Positions 56,474 through 64,000 of a DNA stretch of 64,000 nt are shown piece after piece; position 1 is the stretch's first letter; each line of letters begins with the position of its first letter. Below the pieces are notes generated by a model, which was not told the DNA's origin, searched no databases, and saw only the letters and a program-made list of their open reading frames with translations. The DNA lies in the NCBI RefSeq assembly GCF_029962485.1, contig NZ_CP073638.1, positions 620,001 to 684,000 on the forward strand. Direction: 5' to 3'. This stretch comes from Burkholderia cepacia. GTDB lineage: Bacteria > Pseudomonadota > Gammaproteobacteria > Burkholderiales > Burkholderiaceae. The translations under genes were made by a program, and so were the position numbers.

Positions 56474-57421
56474 TCAGCTCTTCGGCAGCCCCGGCGGATT
56501 CGTGCGCGACTGGTCGATCGCTTCGGACGCGAGGTTCCAGCGGTCGAGCACCTGCTGGTAGCGGCCGGTCTTGATCAGCCCGTTCAGCGCGACGGTCAGC
56601 GGATCGGCGAGCCCGCTGCCGCGGCGCGTGGCGATCGCGATGTCGGCCGTGCGCGGCCAGCCGCCGCTGATCGCGCCGACGAGCCGTGTCTTGCCTTGCT
56701 GCGCGCTCTGATAGGCGAGTACCGAGTTCACGCTGAACACCGCATCGGCGCGGCCCGACTGCACGGCGACGATGCGCATCGCCTGGTCGTCGTAGTACTG
56801 GATCTGCACGGGTTTCAGCCCGTGCGCGACGTTCTCGCGGTCCCACGCGAGCAGGATCTTTTCCTGGTTGGTGCCGGCGTCGGTCACGATGCGCAGCCCC
56901 GCGACGTCCTTCGGTTCGCGGATCGCCTGGATCTTGCTGTCGTTGCGCACGTAGAAGCCGACCTGGTCCTTGCGATAGGTCGAGAAATCGAGCTTCTGCT
57001 TGCGTTCCTCGGTGACGGTGACGTTCGAGATTACCGCGTCGACTTTCCCCGATTCGAGCGCGAGCGGCCAGTCGGCCCATGCGAGCGCGACGATCTTCAG
57101 CTTGCGGCCGAGGCTGTCGGACACGAGCTGGCCGATGTCGGCGTCGAAGCCGATCACCGTGCGCGCGTCGGTCGCATACGAGCTGATCGGCGGCAGGCTC
57201 GGCGCGATGCCGATCGTCAGCGTGCCGGGCTCGGCGAACCTGAACGACGCGGGCACCGCACGCTCGACCGCCGCGTCGGCCGCGCCGCGCGGCCGGCCGC
57301 GCTGCTCGGGGCTCAGGTCGAAGGTCGCGGCCGCTGCTGCGGCGGCGAAGGCGGTCAGGCCGATCAGCGCGGCGGCCAGCGTGCGTACGGTACGGGAAGA
57401 AAGCGGTACGGCTCGGTGCAT
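56474..57421 (-). CDS. Polar-amino-acid-type ABC binding protein (paralogue B)
   Basis: A protein of 315 residues. The signal segment is MHRAVPLSSRTVRTLAAALI followed by an Ala-rich stretch. It shares ATDARTVIG and ADWPLALESGKVDAVISNVTVTEE with the protein at 51177. The two flank the LLM/permease row, so a second substrate or affinity class is likely. It is the first gene of the block in transcription order after the GNAT gene. Confidence 0.85.
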   Translation of the reverse strand: MHRAVPLSSRTVRTLAAALIGLTAFAAAAAAATFDLSPEQRGRPRGAADAAVERAVPASFRFAEPGTLTIGIAPSLPPISSYATDARTVIGFDADIGQLVSDSLGRKLKIVALAWADWPLALESGKVDAVISNVTVTEERKQKLDFSTYRKDQVGFYVRNDSKIQAIREPKDVAGLRIVTDAGTNQEKILLAWDRENVAHGLKPVQIQYYDDQAMRIVAVQSGRADAVFSVNSVLAYQSAQQGKTRLVGAISGGWPRTADIAIATRRGSGLADPLTVALNGLIKTGRYQQVLDRWNLASEAIDQSRTNPPGLPKS

Positions 57422-57479
57422 GAAGACGTCCTGTCGTGGAAAGCGGAAGAGGCGAGGTGAAAGGCGGGGCGGTGTGCCG

Positions 57480-58040
57480 TCAGCGCGACAGCACCGGTTC
57501 CGGCACCGGTGCCCACAGGTCGGCCAGTGTCGACGTGCGCGACGGATCGACGAGATCCTTGCCGAAGCGCAGGTGGAAATACGCTTCGGGGGCGATCGAC
57601 GAATCGAACAGCCGCGTATAGCCGGTGCGGTCGTACAGCGCCCACGCTTCAGGCTGGCGAAAGCCGGTGGTCAGGTAGAGGCGGCGGTAGCCCTGCTGCG
57701 CGGCGCGCAGTTCGAGCGCTTCGACGATCAGCCGCGCGAGGCCCTGACGGCGCAGGTCGGCGTGCGTCCAGATGCGCTTGAGTTCGGCGGTCTGCGCGTC
57801 GTAGCGCTTGAACGCGCCGCCGCCGATCGTTGCGCCGTCGCGCAGCAGCAGCACGAACGCGCCTTCGGGCGGCGCGAACAGTTCGGCCGGGTAGCGCGCG
57901 AGTTCGTCGCGGGCAGACGCGCGGCTGTCGGGGCGGTACGCGTCGTAACGGGTCGAATACTCGTCGATCAGCGCGTCGATCAGCGGCTGCGCGCGGACGT
58001 CGAGCGGTGTCGTGTCAATGATGCGGTCGTTCGTGGCCAT
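57480..58040 (-). CDS. GNAT-family N-acetyltransferase
   Basis: A protein of 186 residues from the ATG at 58040. The core LKRIWTHADLRRQGLARLIVEALELRAAQQGYRRLYLTTG has the acetyl-CoA pyrophosphate-loop pattern. It lies 58 bases upstream of the sulfur row on the same strand, so it may acetylate an amine or a cysteine-related intermediate. Single domain; the substrate is unknown. Confidence 0.8.
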   Translation of the reverse strand: MATNDRIIDTTPLDVRAQPLIDALIDEYSTRYDAYRPDSRASARDELARYPAELFAPPEGAFVLLLRDGATIGGGAFKRYDAQTAELKRIWTHADLRRQGLARLIVEALELRAAQQGYRRLYLTTGFRQPEAWALYDRTGYTRLFDSSIAPEAYFHLRFGKDLVDPSRTSTLADLWAPVPEPVLSR

Positions 58041-58460
58041 GGGCATCGCGGAGAGCGCACGATGCGGACGTTCCTGGCGGGGTGCGGGCACGCGGCCCGT
58101 CCGGTCTGTTCCGTTATCGCGACGCAGTTGTCGTGATGGCGGCGGCCGCTGCGCATCGTGCGATGCCGGTGGCGCGCCGCCGCCGTTTCGAACACGTTAG
58201 CGGCGCGGCCGGCAAAGGCGAACGAAGCAATTTCGATAAGGATTTCGCGGGAGGCGTCAGAAGGCTTGCAGCGGGAGTGGGGTGAGGTTAGGAGGCGGCA
58301 GCAGGCACTTGAACTTACGATATCCTTCAATGGCCGACGCTCGCGGATGATGTGCCGATACGCGTGCCGTCCGTCCCGGTGCGAAACGTGGCGGCAATAC
58401 CGGCACAACGAAAATGGCTGGCTCAAATCCGGTGATAACCATTCCAACAAGGGCAACACA
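58041..58460. other. Divergent intergenic region
   Basis: No gene is supported; reading frames here are poor and lack ribosome sites. It separates the sulfur row from the zinc-ribbon gene and should contain both promoters. I see no clear repeat or operator. Confidence 0.4.
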
Positions 58461-59531
58461 ATGATGACTTCCAGCGATGGCCTGACCAGTCCGGCGCGGC
58501 TGCTGCGACTCGCCTCATGGGTGATTGCGATCGTCTTCGCCGTATTTCTGAACATGCTCGGCAGTCTCGTGATTCGCGACATGGCGTTCGCCCCGAGCGG
58601 CGGGCCGCCCGCCATCGAGCAATTCGCCGACGCACCGACCAAGGCGCGACTGGACGCGGCGCGGCGCGATCTGCAGGCGCGGCACGACGCGCTCGCCGAG
58701 AAGGCCGGCGCGATGGAGGTGGCGCATGGACGCGCCGCGAAGGAGTACGCGGCCGAGAAGGAAAGTTTCCGCAACTGGCTGGCAACCCGCTCGGTGACGG
58801 GGGACAGTGCGCGGGACCCAGACCTTCTGGCGAGAACCCGCAAGCTCGATACGCTCCAGGCAGTGGTGGTCGACTGGCAGCATCAGATCGACGCGATCGG
58901 CGACCAGCAACGGGCACTGGCATCGCAGCAGGCTCAAGTCGACACGCAGACTGCCGACGCGGACGCCGCAGCCGAAAAGCGCTTCGACGCGGCGACCCGG
59001 CATTACGAGTTGCAGGTATTCGGGCTGCGGCTTGCGCTGACGCTGCCGATACTGCTGATTGCGATCTGGTTGTTCATCCGCTACCGCAAGGCGCGCTACT
59101 GGCCTTTCGTCTATGGCTTCGGCCTGTTTGCACTGAGCGCGTTTTTCATCGAACTGGTCCCGTACCTGCCGAATTTCGGTGGTTATGTCCGGGTCCTGGT
59201 CGGCATTGCGCTCACGGTATTCGCCGGCCTCTACATGATGAAGGCCTTTCAGCGTTATGCCGAACGCAAGCGGCTCGAATTGCAGCAGGATCAGGGGGAA
59301 CGCGCACGCACGATCGGATACGAAAAGGCCGTTCGCTCACTCGAGAAAAAGCGCTGCCCGTCGTGCGACAAGCAATGGAATCTCGGTGGCGACGACTCCA
59401 CGTTCTGCGTGCATTGCGGATTGCGGCTCTTCAACGTATGCGGATGCGGCGGCCGGAATTTCTACTTCTTCCCGCATTGCCATCAATGCGGTGCGCCGCA
59501 GGGAAACGAGGCGCCGGCGTCATCCGATTGA
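58461..59531 (+). CDS. Membrane protein with C-terminal zinc ribbons, function unknown
   Basis: A protein of 356 residues. One membrane segment (about 15-37) is followed by a long helical region (about 55-185, charged and Gln/Ala-rich, likely coiled coil), then three segments (about 189-206, 214-233, 241-260). The end carries cysteines at 299, 302, 316, 319, 327, 329, 340 and 343, forming CxxC pairs of one or two zinc ribbons. Such proteins often anchor or sense at the membrane. The family was not recognised. Confidence 0.65.
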   Translation: MMTSSDGLTSPARLLRLASWVIAIVFAVFLNMLGSLVIRDMAFAPSGGPPAIEQFADAPTKARLDAARRDLQARHDALAEKAGAMEVAHGRAAKEYAAEKESFRNWLATRSVTGDSARDPDLLARTRKLDTLQAVVVDWQHQIDAIGDQQRALASQQAQVDTQTADADAAAEKRFDAATRHYELQVFGLRLALTLPILLIAIWLFIRYRKARYWPFVYGFGLFALSAFFIELVPYLPNFGGYVRVLVGIALTVFAGLYMMKAFQRYAERKRLELQQDQGERARTIGYEKAVRSLEKKRCPSCDKQWNLGGDDSTFCVHCGLRLFNVCGCGGRNFYFFPHCHQCGAPQGNEAPASSD

Positions 59532-59669
59532 TGGCTGGCGTGTGAGCCACCCGCAATCGCGCCGGCACCGGCCCGCGGCCGCGTCGGCGCGTCGTCGATG
59601 CCCATTGCTGGCCGCGAGCGCCCGGCCGCGACCCGCCGCCACAGCGACGATCGTTGACCGCGACGGGGT

Positions 59670-60593
59670 TCAGGCCGCTGCCGCTTTTTGAATCGCGTCC
59701 TGCTGATCGCCACCCAGGATCTCGACAAGATGGGACAGCATCTGCGCCAATTCACCCGTCATCAGCGTGACGTCCGAGTCGAAACGTTCATCGTCGTTCT
59801 GCGCGGTGGGATCGGCCGCCTCCTTGATCACGTCGAGCGGCGTGACACGCTTGATCGTCAGCGACGGCGTCAGCACGAAGGAGATCCGGTCATTCCAGGT
59901 CATCGCGAGGCGCATGCATTGTTTGCCGGCCTCGATGTGCCGGCGCATGTCGTTGGCTTCCAGCGCGTGGCCGACGTATCGCACGGTGGCGCCGCCTTCG
60001 CCGCTCGAGCGCAACTCGGCGTCCTGGTCCACGGTGAATCCGCCCGGCGCCTCGCCGGACAGCAACCAGTCCGTCATCGCGGCGACCGGCGAATACGCCA
60101 CCTGAACGCCGGCGAGCGGCAACTGATCGATCGATTTGACGAGCAGGCCGAGAATCTCGTCGGCAAGTGCCTGTGAAGCCGCATCGATGACGAGCCAGCC
60201 GTTCGCCGTATCGATCCACACGCGGGTATCGCGGCGAATGGTGAACGCGCGCGGCAGCAGTTCGTCGGTCACCTGCTCCTTGAGTTCGCGCATCTGTTTT
60301 CGGCCGACCTTGAAGCCTTGCTGTTCCTCGACTTCAAGTGCCCGGGCCTTGGTCACCTGGTTGACGACGGACGCCGGGAGCAGCTTCTTTTCGGCGCGAA
60401 ACACCAGCAGCATCTGCCGGTTGATCGAATACACGAGCGCGCCGTCGTCACGCGGCGACGCCCAGCCGTGGCGCTGCATCTCGAGGCTGTTGCCCGGCTG
60501 AAACGCGTGGGGCGCCAGCCATTTTTCCATCTGATCGGGCGTGACGGCCCACGGAGCCGGAAGACGGTGAAGCTGAAGATTTTTGAACCACAT
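59670..60593 (-). CDS. rdgC: Recombination-associated protein RdgC
   Basis: A protein of 307 residues, the family's usual length. RdgC forms a ring on double-stranded DNA and limits RecA loading. The start [20 protein letters not shown] and [20 protein letters not shown] are family hallmarks. The ATG at 60593 is preferred, since upstream codons extend into non-conserved sequence. It stands alone. Confidence 0.92.
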   Translation of the reverse strand: MWFKNLQLHRLPAPWAVTPDQMEKWLAPHAFQPGNSLEMQRHGWASPRDDGALVYSINRQMLLVFRAEKKLLPASVVNQVTKARALEVEEQQGFKVGRKQMRELKEQVTDELLPRAFTIRRDTRVWIDTANGWLVIDAASQALADEILGLLVKSIDQLPLAGVQVAYSPVAAMTDWLLSGEAPGGFTVDQDAELRSSGEGGATVRYVGHALEANDMRRHIEAGKQCMRLAMTWNDRISFVLTPSLTIKRVTPLDVIKEAADPTAQNDDERFDSDVTLMTGELAQMLSHLVEILGGDQQDAIQKAAAA

Positions 60594-60742
60594 GGGAGTA
60601 CGGGCAAAGCGCGTCATTCTATACGACGGCGGATTCGCGCTGAAAAGCGCACGGAAGATCGCGTGTGTCGCGAATCGGTTCGGCCCCGCCACCGGCGGGG
60701 CATTGCAGATACGCGACGGCCTGAGTGAGGCGGTCGCGCTCG

Positions 60743-61777
60743 TCAGTCGATGACACGCGGCGGCGTCGACAACTCCGCCAGCTGAAACATGCAATCCCCA
60801 CGCTGCACCTGCGCGGGCACGCGTTTGCACACCACCTCGCCATCGCCCTTGAAGCGGTGCAGCACCGGTTCGCGCAACGGCGTGTCGGGGAAATGCACCC
60901 ACGCGGCCGGTTGCCCGGCCTTCACCTGATCGCCGAGTTCGACGAGCGGTTCGTACAGCCCGCGCTCGTACGCATAGACGAAATGGCGATCGCCGTCGAC
61001 GCGCATGAAACGCGTGACGGTCGGCGGCGCGTCGGGCACGAGCGCGCCATGCAGCAGGCCGATATACCCGAGGTAATGCAGCAACCCGTGACGGCCGAGA
61101 CGGATCAGCGACGGATCGGCCATGCCGGCGCCGCCGAGTTCGGTCACGATCGAGATCGCGCCTTGCCGGCGCGCGGCCGACGCCGAATGCACCGGGTTCG
61201 GCGCATGCAGCAGCGCATTCTGCAACCCGAACGCGACCAGCAGCCCGTTGAGCTTCGCGGCTTCGTCGGCGTCGAGCGGATCGATCGCCAGCATGTTGCC
61301 GCCCTGGTACAGCAGCGAGCTGCCGCCCGAGTGCAGGTCGACCAGATACTGCGCGCGCGACAGCAGCGCGTGCTCGATGTAATGGGCGATCATCTGCGTC
61401 GGCGTGCCGGCCGGATCGCCGGGGAAGCTGCGATTCAGGTTGCCTGCGTCGAGCGGCGACACGCGCAGGCCTGCGTCCGCCGCCGGGAAGTTCGCCATCG
61501 GCAGCAGGATCAACTGCCCGGTGACCATCTCGGGCTCGATCTCGCGCATCAGTTGCGACACGATGATCTGGCCTTCGTATTCATCGCCGTGGTTGCCGGC
61601 CATCACGAGCGCGACCGGGCCGTCGCCATTGCGGATCGACGCGATCGGGATCGGCAGCCAGCCGTATGCCGAGCGGTGCACGGAATGCGGCAGGCGCAGG
61701 TAGCCCGCGTGCTTGCCTTGCGCGTCGAGATCGATTTCGCAGTGAATGGGATTTCGGTGTGAAGAGGAGGCGGTCAT
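60743..61777 (-). CDS. Aspartoacylase/succinylglutamate-desuccinylase family deacylase
   Basis: A protein of 344 residues. GNHGDEYEG (His63, Glu66) and VDLHSGG (His149) are the zinc ligands of the AstE/AspA family. The overall pattern resembles DoeB-type N2-acetyl-diaminobutyrate deacetylases of ectoine breakdown, but other acyl-amino acids are possible. It is isolated, with a 149-base gap to rdgC and a 542-base gap upstream. Confidence 0.8.
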   Translation of the reverse strand: MTASSSHRNPIHCEIDLDAQGKHAGYLRLPHSVHRSAYGWLPIPIASIRNGDGPVALVMAGNHGDEYEGQIIVSQLMREIEPEMVTGQLILLPMANFPAADAGLRVSPLDAGNLNRSFPGDPAGTPTQMIAHYIEHALLSRAQYLVDLHSGGSSLLYQGGNMLAIDPLDADEAAKLNGLLVAFGLQNALLHAPNPVHSASAARRQGAISIVTELGGAGMADPSLIRLGRHGLLHYLGYIGLLHGALVPDAPPTVTRFMRVDGDRHFVYAYERGLYEPLVELGDQVKAGQPAAWVHFPDTPLREPVLHRFKGDGEVVCKRVPAQVQRGDCMFQLAELSTPPRVID

Positions 61778-62319
61778 GGCAGCGTCGTTCGATGAACGGA
61801 ATCTGCCATCTTATCGGGAAACGACCGCCGCGCGGGCGCGTGCAACGCCGAGCATCCGCACGCCCTCAATCGAAATACGGCTCCAACACCGGTTCGATTC
61901 ATTCCATGAACGCCAGATAACCGGGACTTGCCGCATTGATCATGCGCAGCCGGCCCAACGGTCGGGCAACCCGCGTCTTGTCCACGATCGGACCCATGCG
62001 GGTCGATCGTCGGGACGCGGGCAGGGTGCCGCAGCCTGTTACGGGCGTCGCGTCGAAACAAGAAGGCGATGTCACGTTCGAGCCGGGTGGGTGCAAAAAC
62101 GCCCGGTGTCGAACTGCATGTGCCCGGCCGACCGCGGCTGGCGAAGCGACCTCGTTGCTTCGCCAACGATGACCGGTTCACCCTGACCCGCGAGGACGAC
62201 ACGCGGGACCGCGCGGATGTTGCAGCGATGAACGCATGCCGGCGCGCGGACCGGCTGCATTCGTATGCCGGATTTCGCGCCGGGCCCTTGCCGCGACAGG
62301 GCCCGCGCGCGCAACCGGC
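61778..62319. other. Intergenic region without a recognised gene
   Basis: Reading frames here lack ribosome sites and conserved sequence. It lies between the deacylase start and the small unknown gene. I see no RNA gene, repeat or clear operator. Confidence 0.4.
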
Positions 62320-62595
62320 TTACCGGCCCGATGTTTCAGCTTCGAGACGTCCTTCTTCCCACAGTGCCCAGAAACGGCTGCCCGCGCGATACGGATTCGC
62401 GCGTCGCGTGCCGTGATCGGCGACGCCCTGGCGAAACGCGCCGTACAGCGTCAGCGGCGGATTGTCGACGCAGGCGGTTTCGCGTGCGGCCGGCACGCGG
62501 CGTTCGGACATGAGCCGGCGGATCAGCGATGCGCCGTCGATCACATCCAGTTCGTCGATGGTTTCGCTGCGGCTGAGGACTTCGACGGTATTCAT
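62320..62595 (-). CDS. Small hypothetical protein
   Basis: A protein of 91 residues; GGGAG lies about eight bases before the ATG at 62595. It ends YRAGSRFWALWEEGRLEAE, a helical, Trp-rich, acidic pattern seen in small proteobacterial hypotheticals. There is no signal peptide. It is close to the GGDEF gene on the same strand, with 263 bases between. No function is known to me. Confidence 0.55.
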   Translation of the reverse strand: MNTVEVLSRSETIDELDVIDGASLIRRLMSERRVPAARETACVDNPPLTLYGAFRQGVADHGTRRANPYRAGSRFWALWEEGRLEAETSGR

Positions 62596-62858
62596 GTTGG
62601 GTCTCCCTGACAACCTGTTTCCCTGACAGAGAGCAATAAGGGTGCCAACCACGAAAAGCCTTGCGCTGCGTCGATCGTGCCGGCTTCTGCGGTCAACGTG
62701 ATGCGCGGTAAACCGCGATGTTACGGAACACGTCACGTGACACGCGCATGCGCGACGCCACGTGCGAACCCGCAAAGCGTTTCGGAATTGAATCGTCGGG
62801 AGGATGCGGCAGGCAGGGAAAAGACGGAGAGGCAGCGGGCCGTGCGTGTGTCGCCGGG

Positions 62859-64000
62859 TCAGTTGGCGGTGACCGGCGCCACGCGGCGGCTGCCGCTCGA
62901 ATAGAAGCAGTAGATGCCCTTGCCGGCGGACTTCGCGTCGTACAGCGCGCTGTCGGCCTGCCGGATCAGTTCGTCGGGCGAGCCGTGCCCGTCGTCGAGC
63001 GCGATGCCGATGCTGATGCCGATGCAGACGGTCTCGCCGATCGACAGCGCGTACGGCGCCGAGATCTGCCGGATGATCCGTGCGGCGAGGATCGAGCACG
63101 CCTGCATCGTCGTGTCGTCGATCGCGACGATGAACTCGTCGCCGCCGATGCGCGCCGCGAGTTCCCCGGGCGGCAGCGTCTTGCCGAGCCGCTCGGCGAC
63201 CTGCGTGAGCACTTCGTCGCCGGCCTGGTGACCGAAGCGGTCGTTGATCGCCTTGAAGCCGTCGAGGTCGAGATACATGACGGCGAATGCCGGATTCGGC
63301 AGGCGCGGCCGGCGTGCGAGCATCCGCTTGAGCTCGGCGTGCAGTTCGTGACGGTTCGGCAAACCTGTCAGCGCGTCGTGCCGCGCGAGGTGCCGGATGT
63401 GCTGCTCGGTCTGGCGGCGCGTGGTGACGTCCTCGACGATGATCACCGCATTGCCGTCCGGCACGCGATGGCGCGTCAGTTCGAGCTGGCGGCCGTCGGC
63501 GAGTGCAATGTCGAACGGCCCCGGTTCGACGCGACGCAGCCACGCGTCGCACTGCGCGGCAAGACCGTCGCCGGGACCGGTCACCGCGTTCGCGCCGAGC
63601 GCGGCGACGACGTCGGGCAGCGGTGTATCGAGCATGATCTCGCGCGGCGAGCCGAACAGTTGCGCGGTGCGCCGGTTCGCCACGATCACGCGGCTGTCGC
63701 CGTCGATCATGCACAGGCCGTGCGGCATATAGGTGAGCGCGGCGTCGAAGCGCGCGACAAGTTCGGCGTTGCGCTGGCGCGCGGCGATCAGCGCGACGAG
63801 CACGCGATAGTGGCGCTGGACGACCGTGCGCATCGCCGCCAGGTAGATCGCGAGCGGCGGCAGCAGCAGCCACGCGCCCGACCGGTGAGCGAGCAGCGCG
63901 CCGGCACCGATCGGCAGCACGCCGAGCGTGACCTGCGTCATCGCGAGCCGCGGCAGCGCCGAATTGCGCGACGCGATCCCGCCGAATACGCCACCGGCGA
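62859..64000 (-). CDS. Diguanylate cyclase with PAS and GGDEF domains (5' part outside window)
   Basis: At least 380 residues; the frame is open to the right edge, so the true start is missing. It has hydrophobic segments near the visible N-terminus, a PAS fold (about from FDAALTYMPHGLCMIDGDSRVIV), then GGDEF with RIGGDEFIVAIDD, which keeps the active residues. The RxxD inhibitory site is not seen five residues before GGDEF (PPGE instead), so product inhibition may be weak. It makes cyclic di-GMP from GTP in response to a signal at the membrane or PAS pocket. Confidence 0.85.
   Translation of the reverse strand, partial: AGGVFGGIASRNSALPRLAMTQVTLGVLPIGAGALLAHRSGAWLLLPPLAIYLAAMRTVVQRHYRVLVALIAARQRNAELVARFDAALTYMPHGLCMIDGDSRVIVANRRTAQLFGSPREIMLDTPLPDVVAALGANAVTGPGDGLAAQCDAWLRRVEPGPFDIALADGRQLELTRHRVPDGNAVIIVEDVTTRRQTEQHIRHLARHDALTGLPNRHELHAELKRMLARRPRLPNPAFAVMYLDLDGFKAINDRFGHQAGDEVLTQVAERLGKTLPPGELAARIGGDEFIVAIDDTTMQACSILAARIIRQISAPYALSIGETVCIGISIGIALDDGHGSPDELIRQADSALYDAKSAGKGIYCFYSSGSRRVAPVTAN

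Overview
The window looks like Burkholderia, most likely the Burkholderia cepacia complex. It has high GC content, a glyoxylate-type AceA of about 527 residues, GTP-type PckG, many SDR and LLM paralogues, and a lambda-like prophage end joined to a metabolic chromosome region. This assignment rests on gene content and sequence character, not on a search.

Positions 1 to about 12,400 are the right end of a lambda-like siphoprophage. It runs in order through a tail fibre C-terminus with an S74 self-cleaving chaperone, the tail-tip genes L, K, I and J, two small overlapping tail accessory genes, and the lysis cassette (holin, M15 peptidase, Rz with nested Rz1). After strong terminators come accessory genes: a Dam-like D12 methyltransferase, an unknown lipoprotein, and a divergent pair (unknown gene / SRAP protein) that shares a LexA box. 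Two TTACGCCAAA repeats mark the probable edge of the element.

Positions 12,580 to 35,500 hold a scattered catabolic inventory: an AraC regulator, eight SDRs, a quinone-oxidoreductase-like MDR, an NAD-dependent epimerase-like protein, three NTF2/SnoaL proteins, three EthD/Dabb-type proteins and a ketosteroid-dehydrogenase-like flavoprotein. These blocks are interleaved with aceA, pckG and a YbaK/DauR-like/threonine-dehydratase operon. The set suggests breakdown of a cyclic or polycyclic ketone or alcohol that feeds acetyl-CoA into the glyoxylate shunt and gluconeogenesis. The substrate is unknown.

Positions 35,500 to 48,700 carry an AcpA-type acid phosphatase, an FtsH-family protease behind a Pho-box promoter, an OsmC-like remnant, otsA, a chemoreceptor, a ZnuD-like TonB receptor with a Zur-type palindrome, an FMN-riboswitch-controlled type II ribH, and a hydrolase/MarR operon with two matched operators 30 bp apart.

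Positions 48,990 to 58,040 look like an organosulfur scavenging locus: SsuA-like and SsuD-like proteins, two paralogous polar-amino-acid-type binding proteins, a fused permease-ATPase, two LLM flavin monooxygenases and a GNAT acetyltransferase. The right end carries a zinc-ribbon membrane protein, rdgC, an aspartoacylase-family deacylase, a small unknown gene and the C-terminal part of a PAS-GGDEF diguanylate cyclase cut by the window edge.
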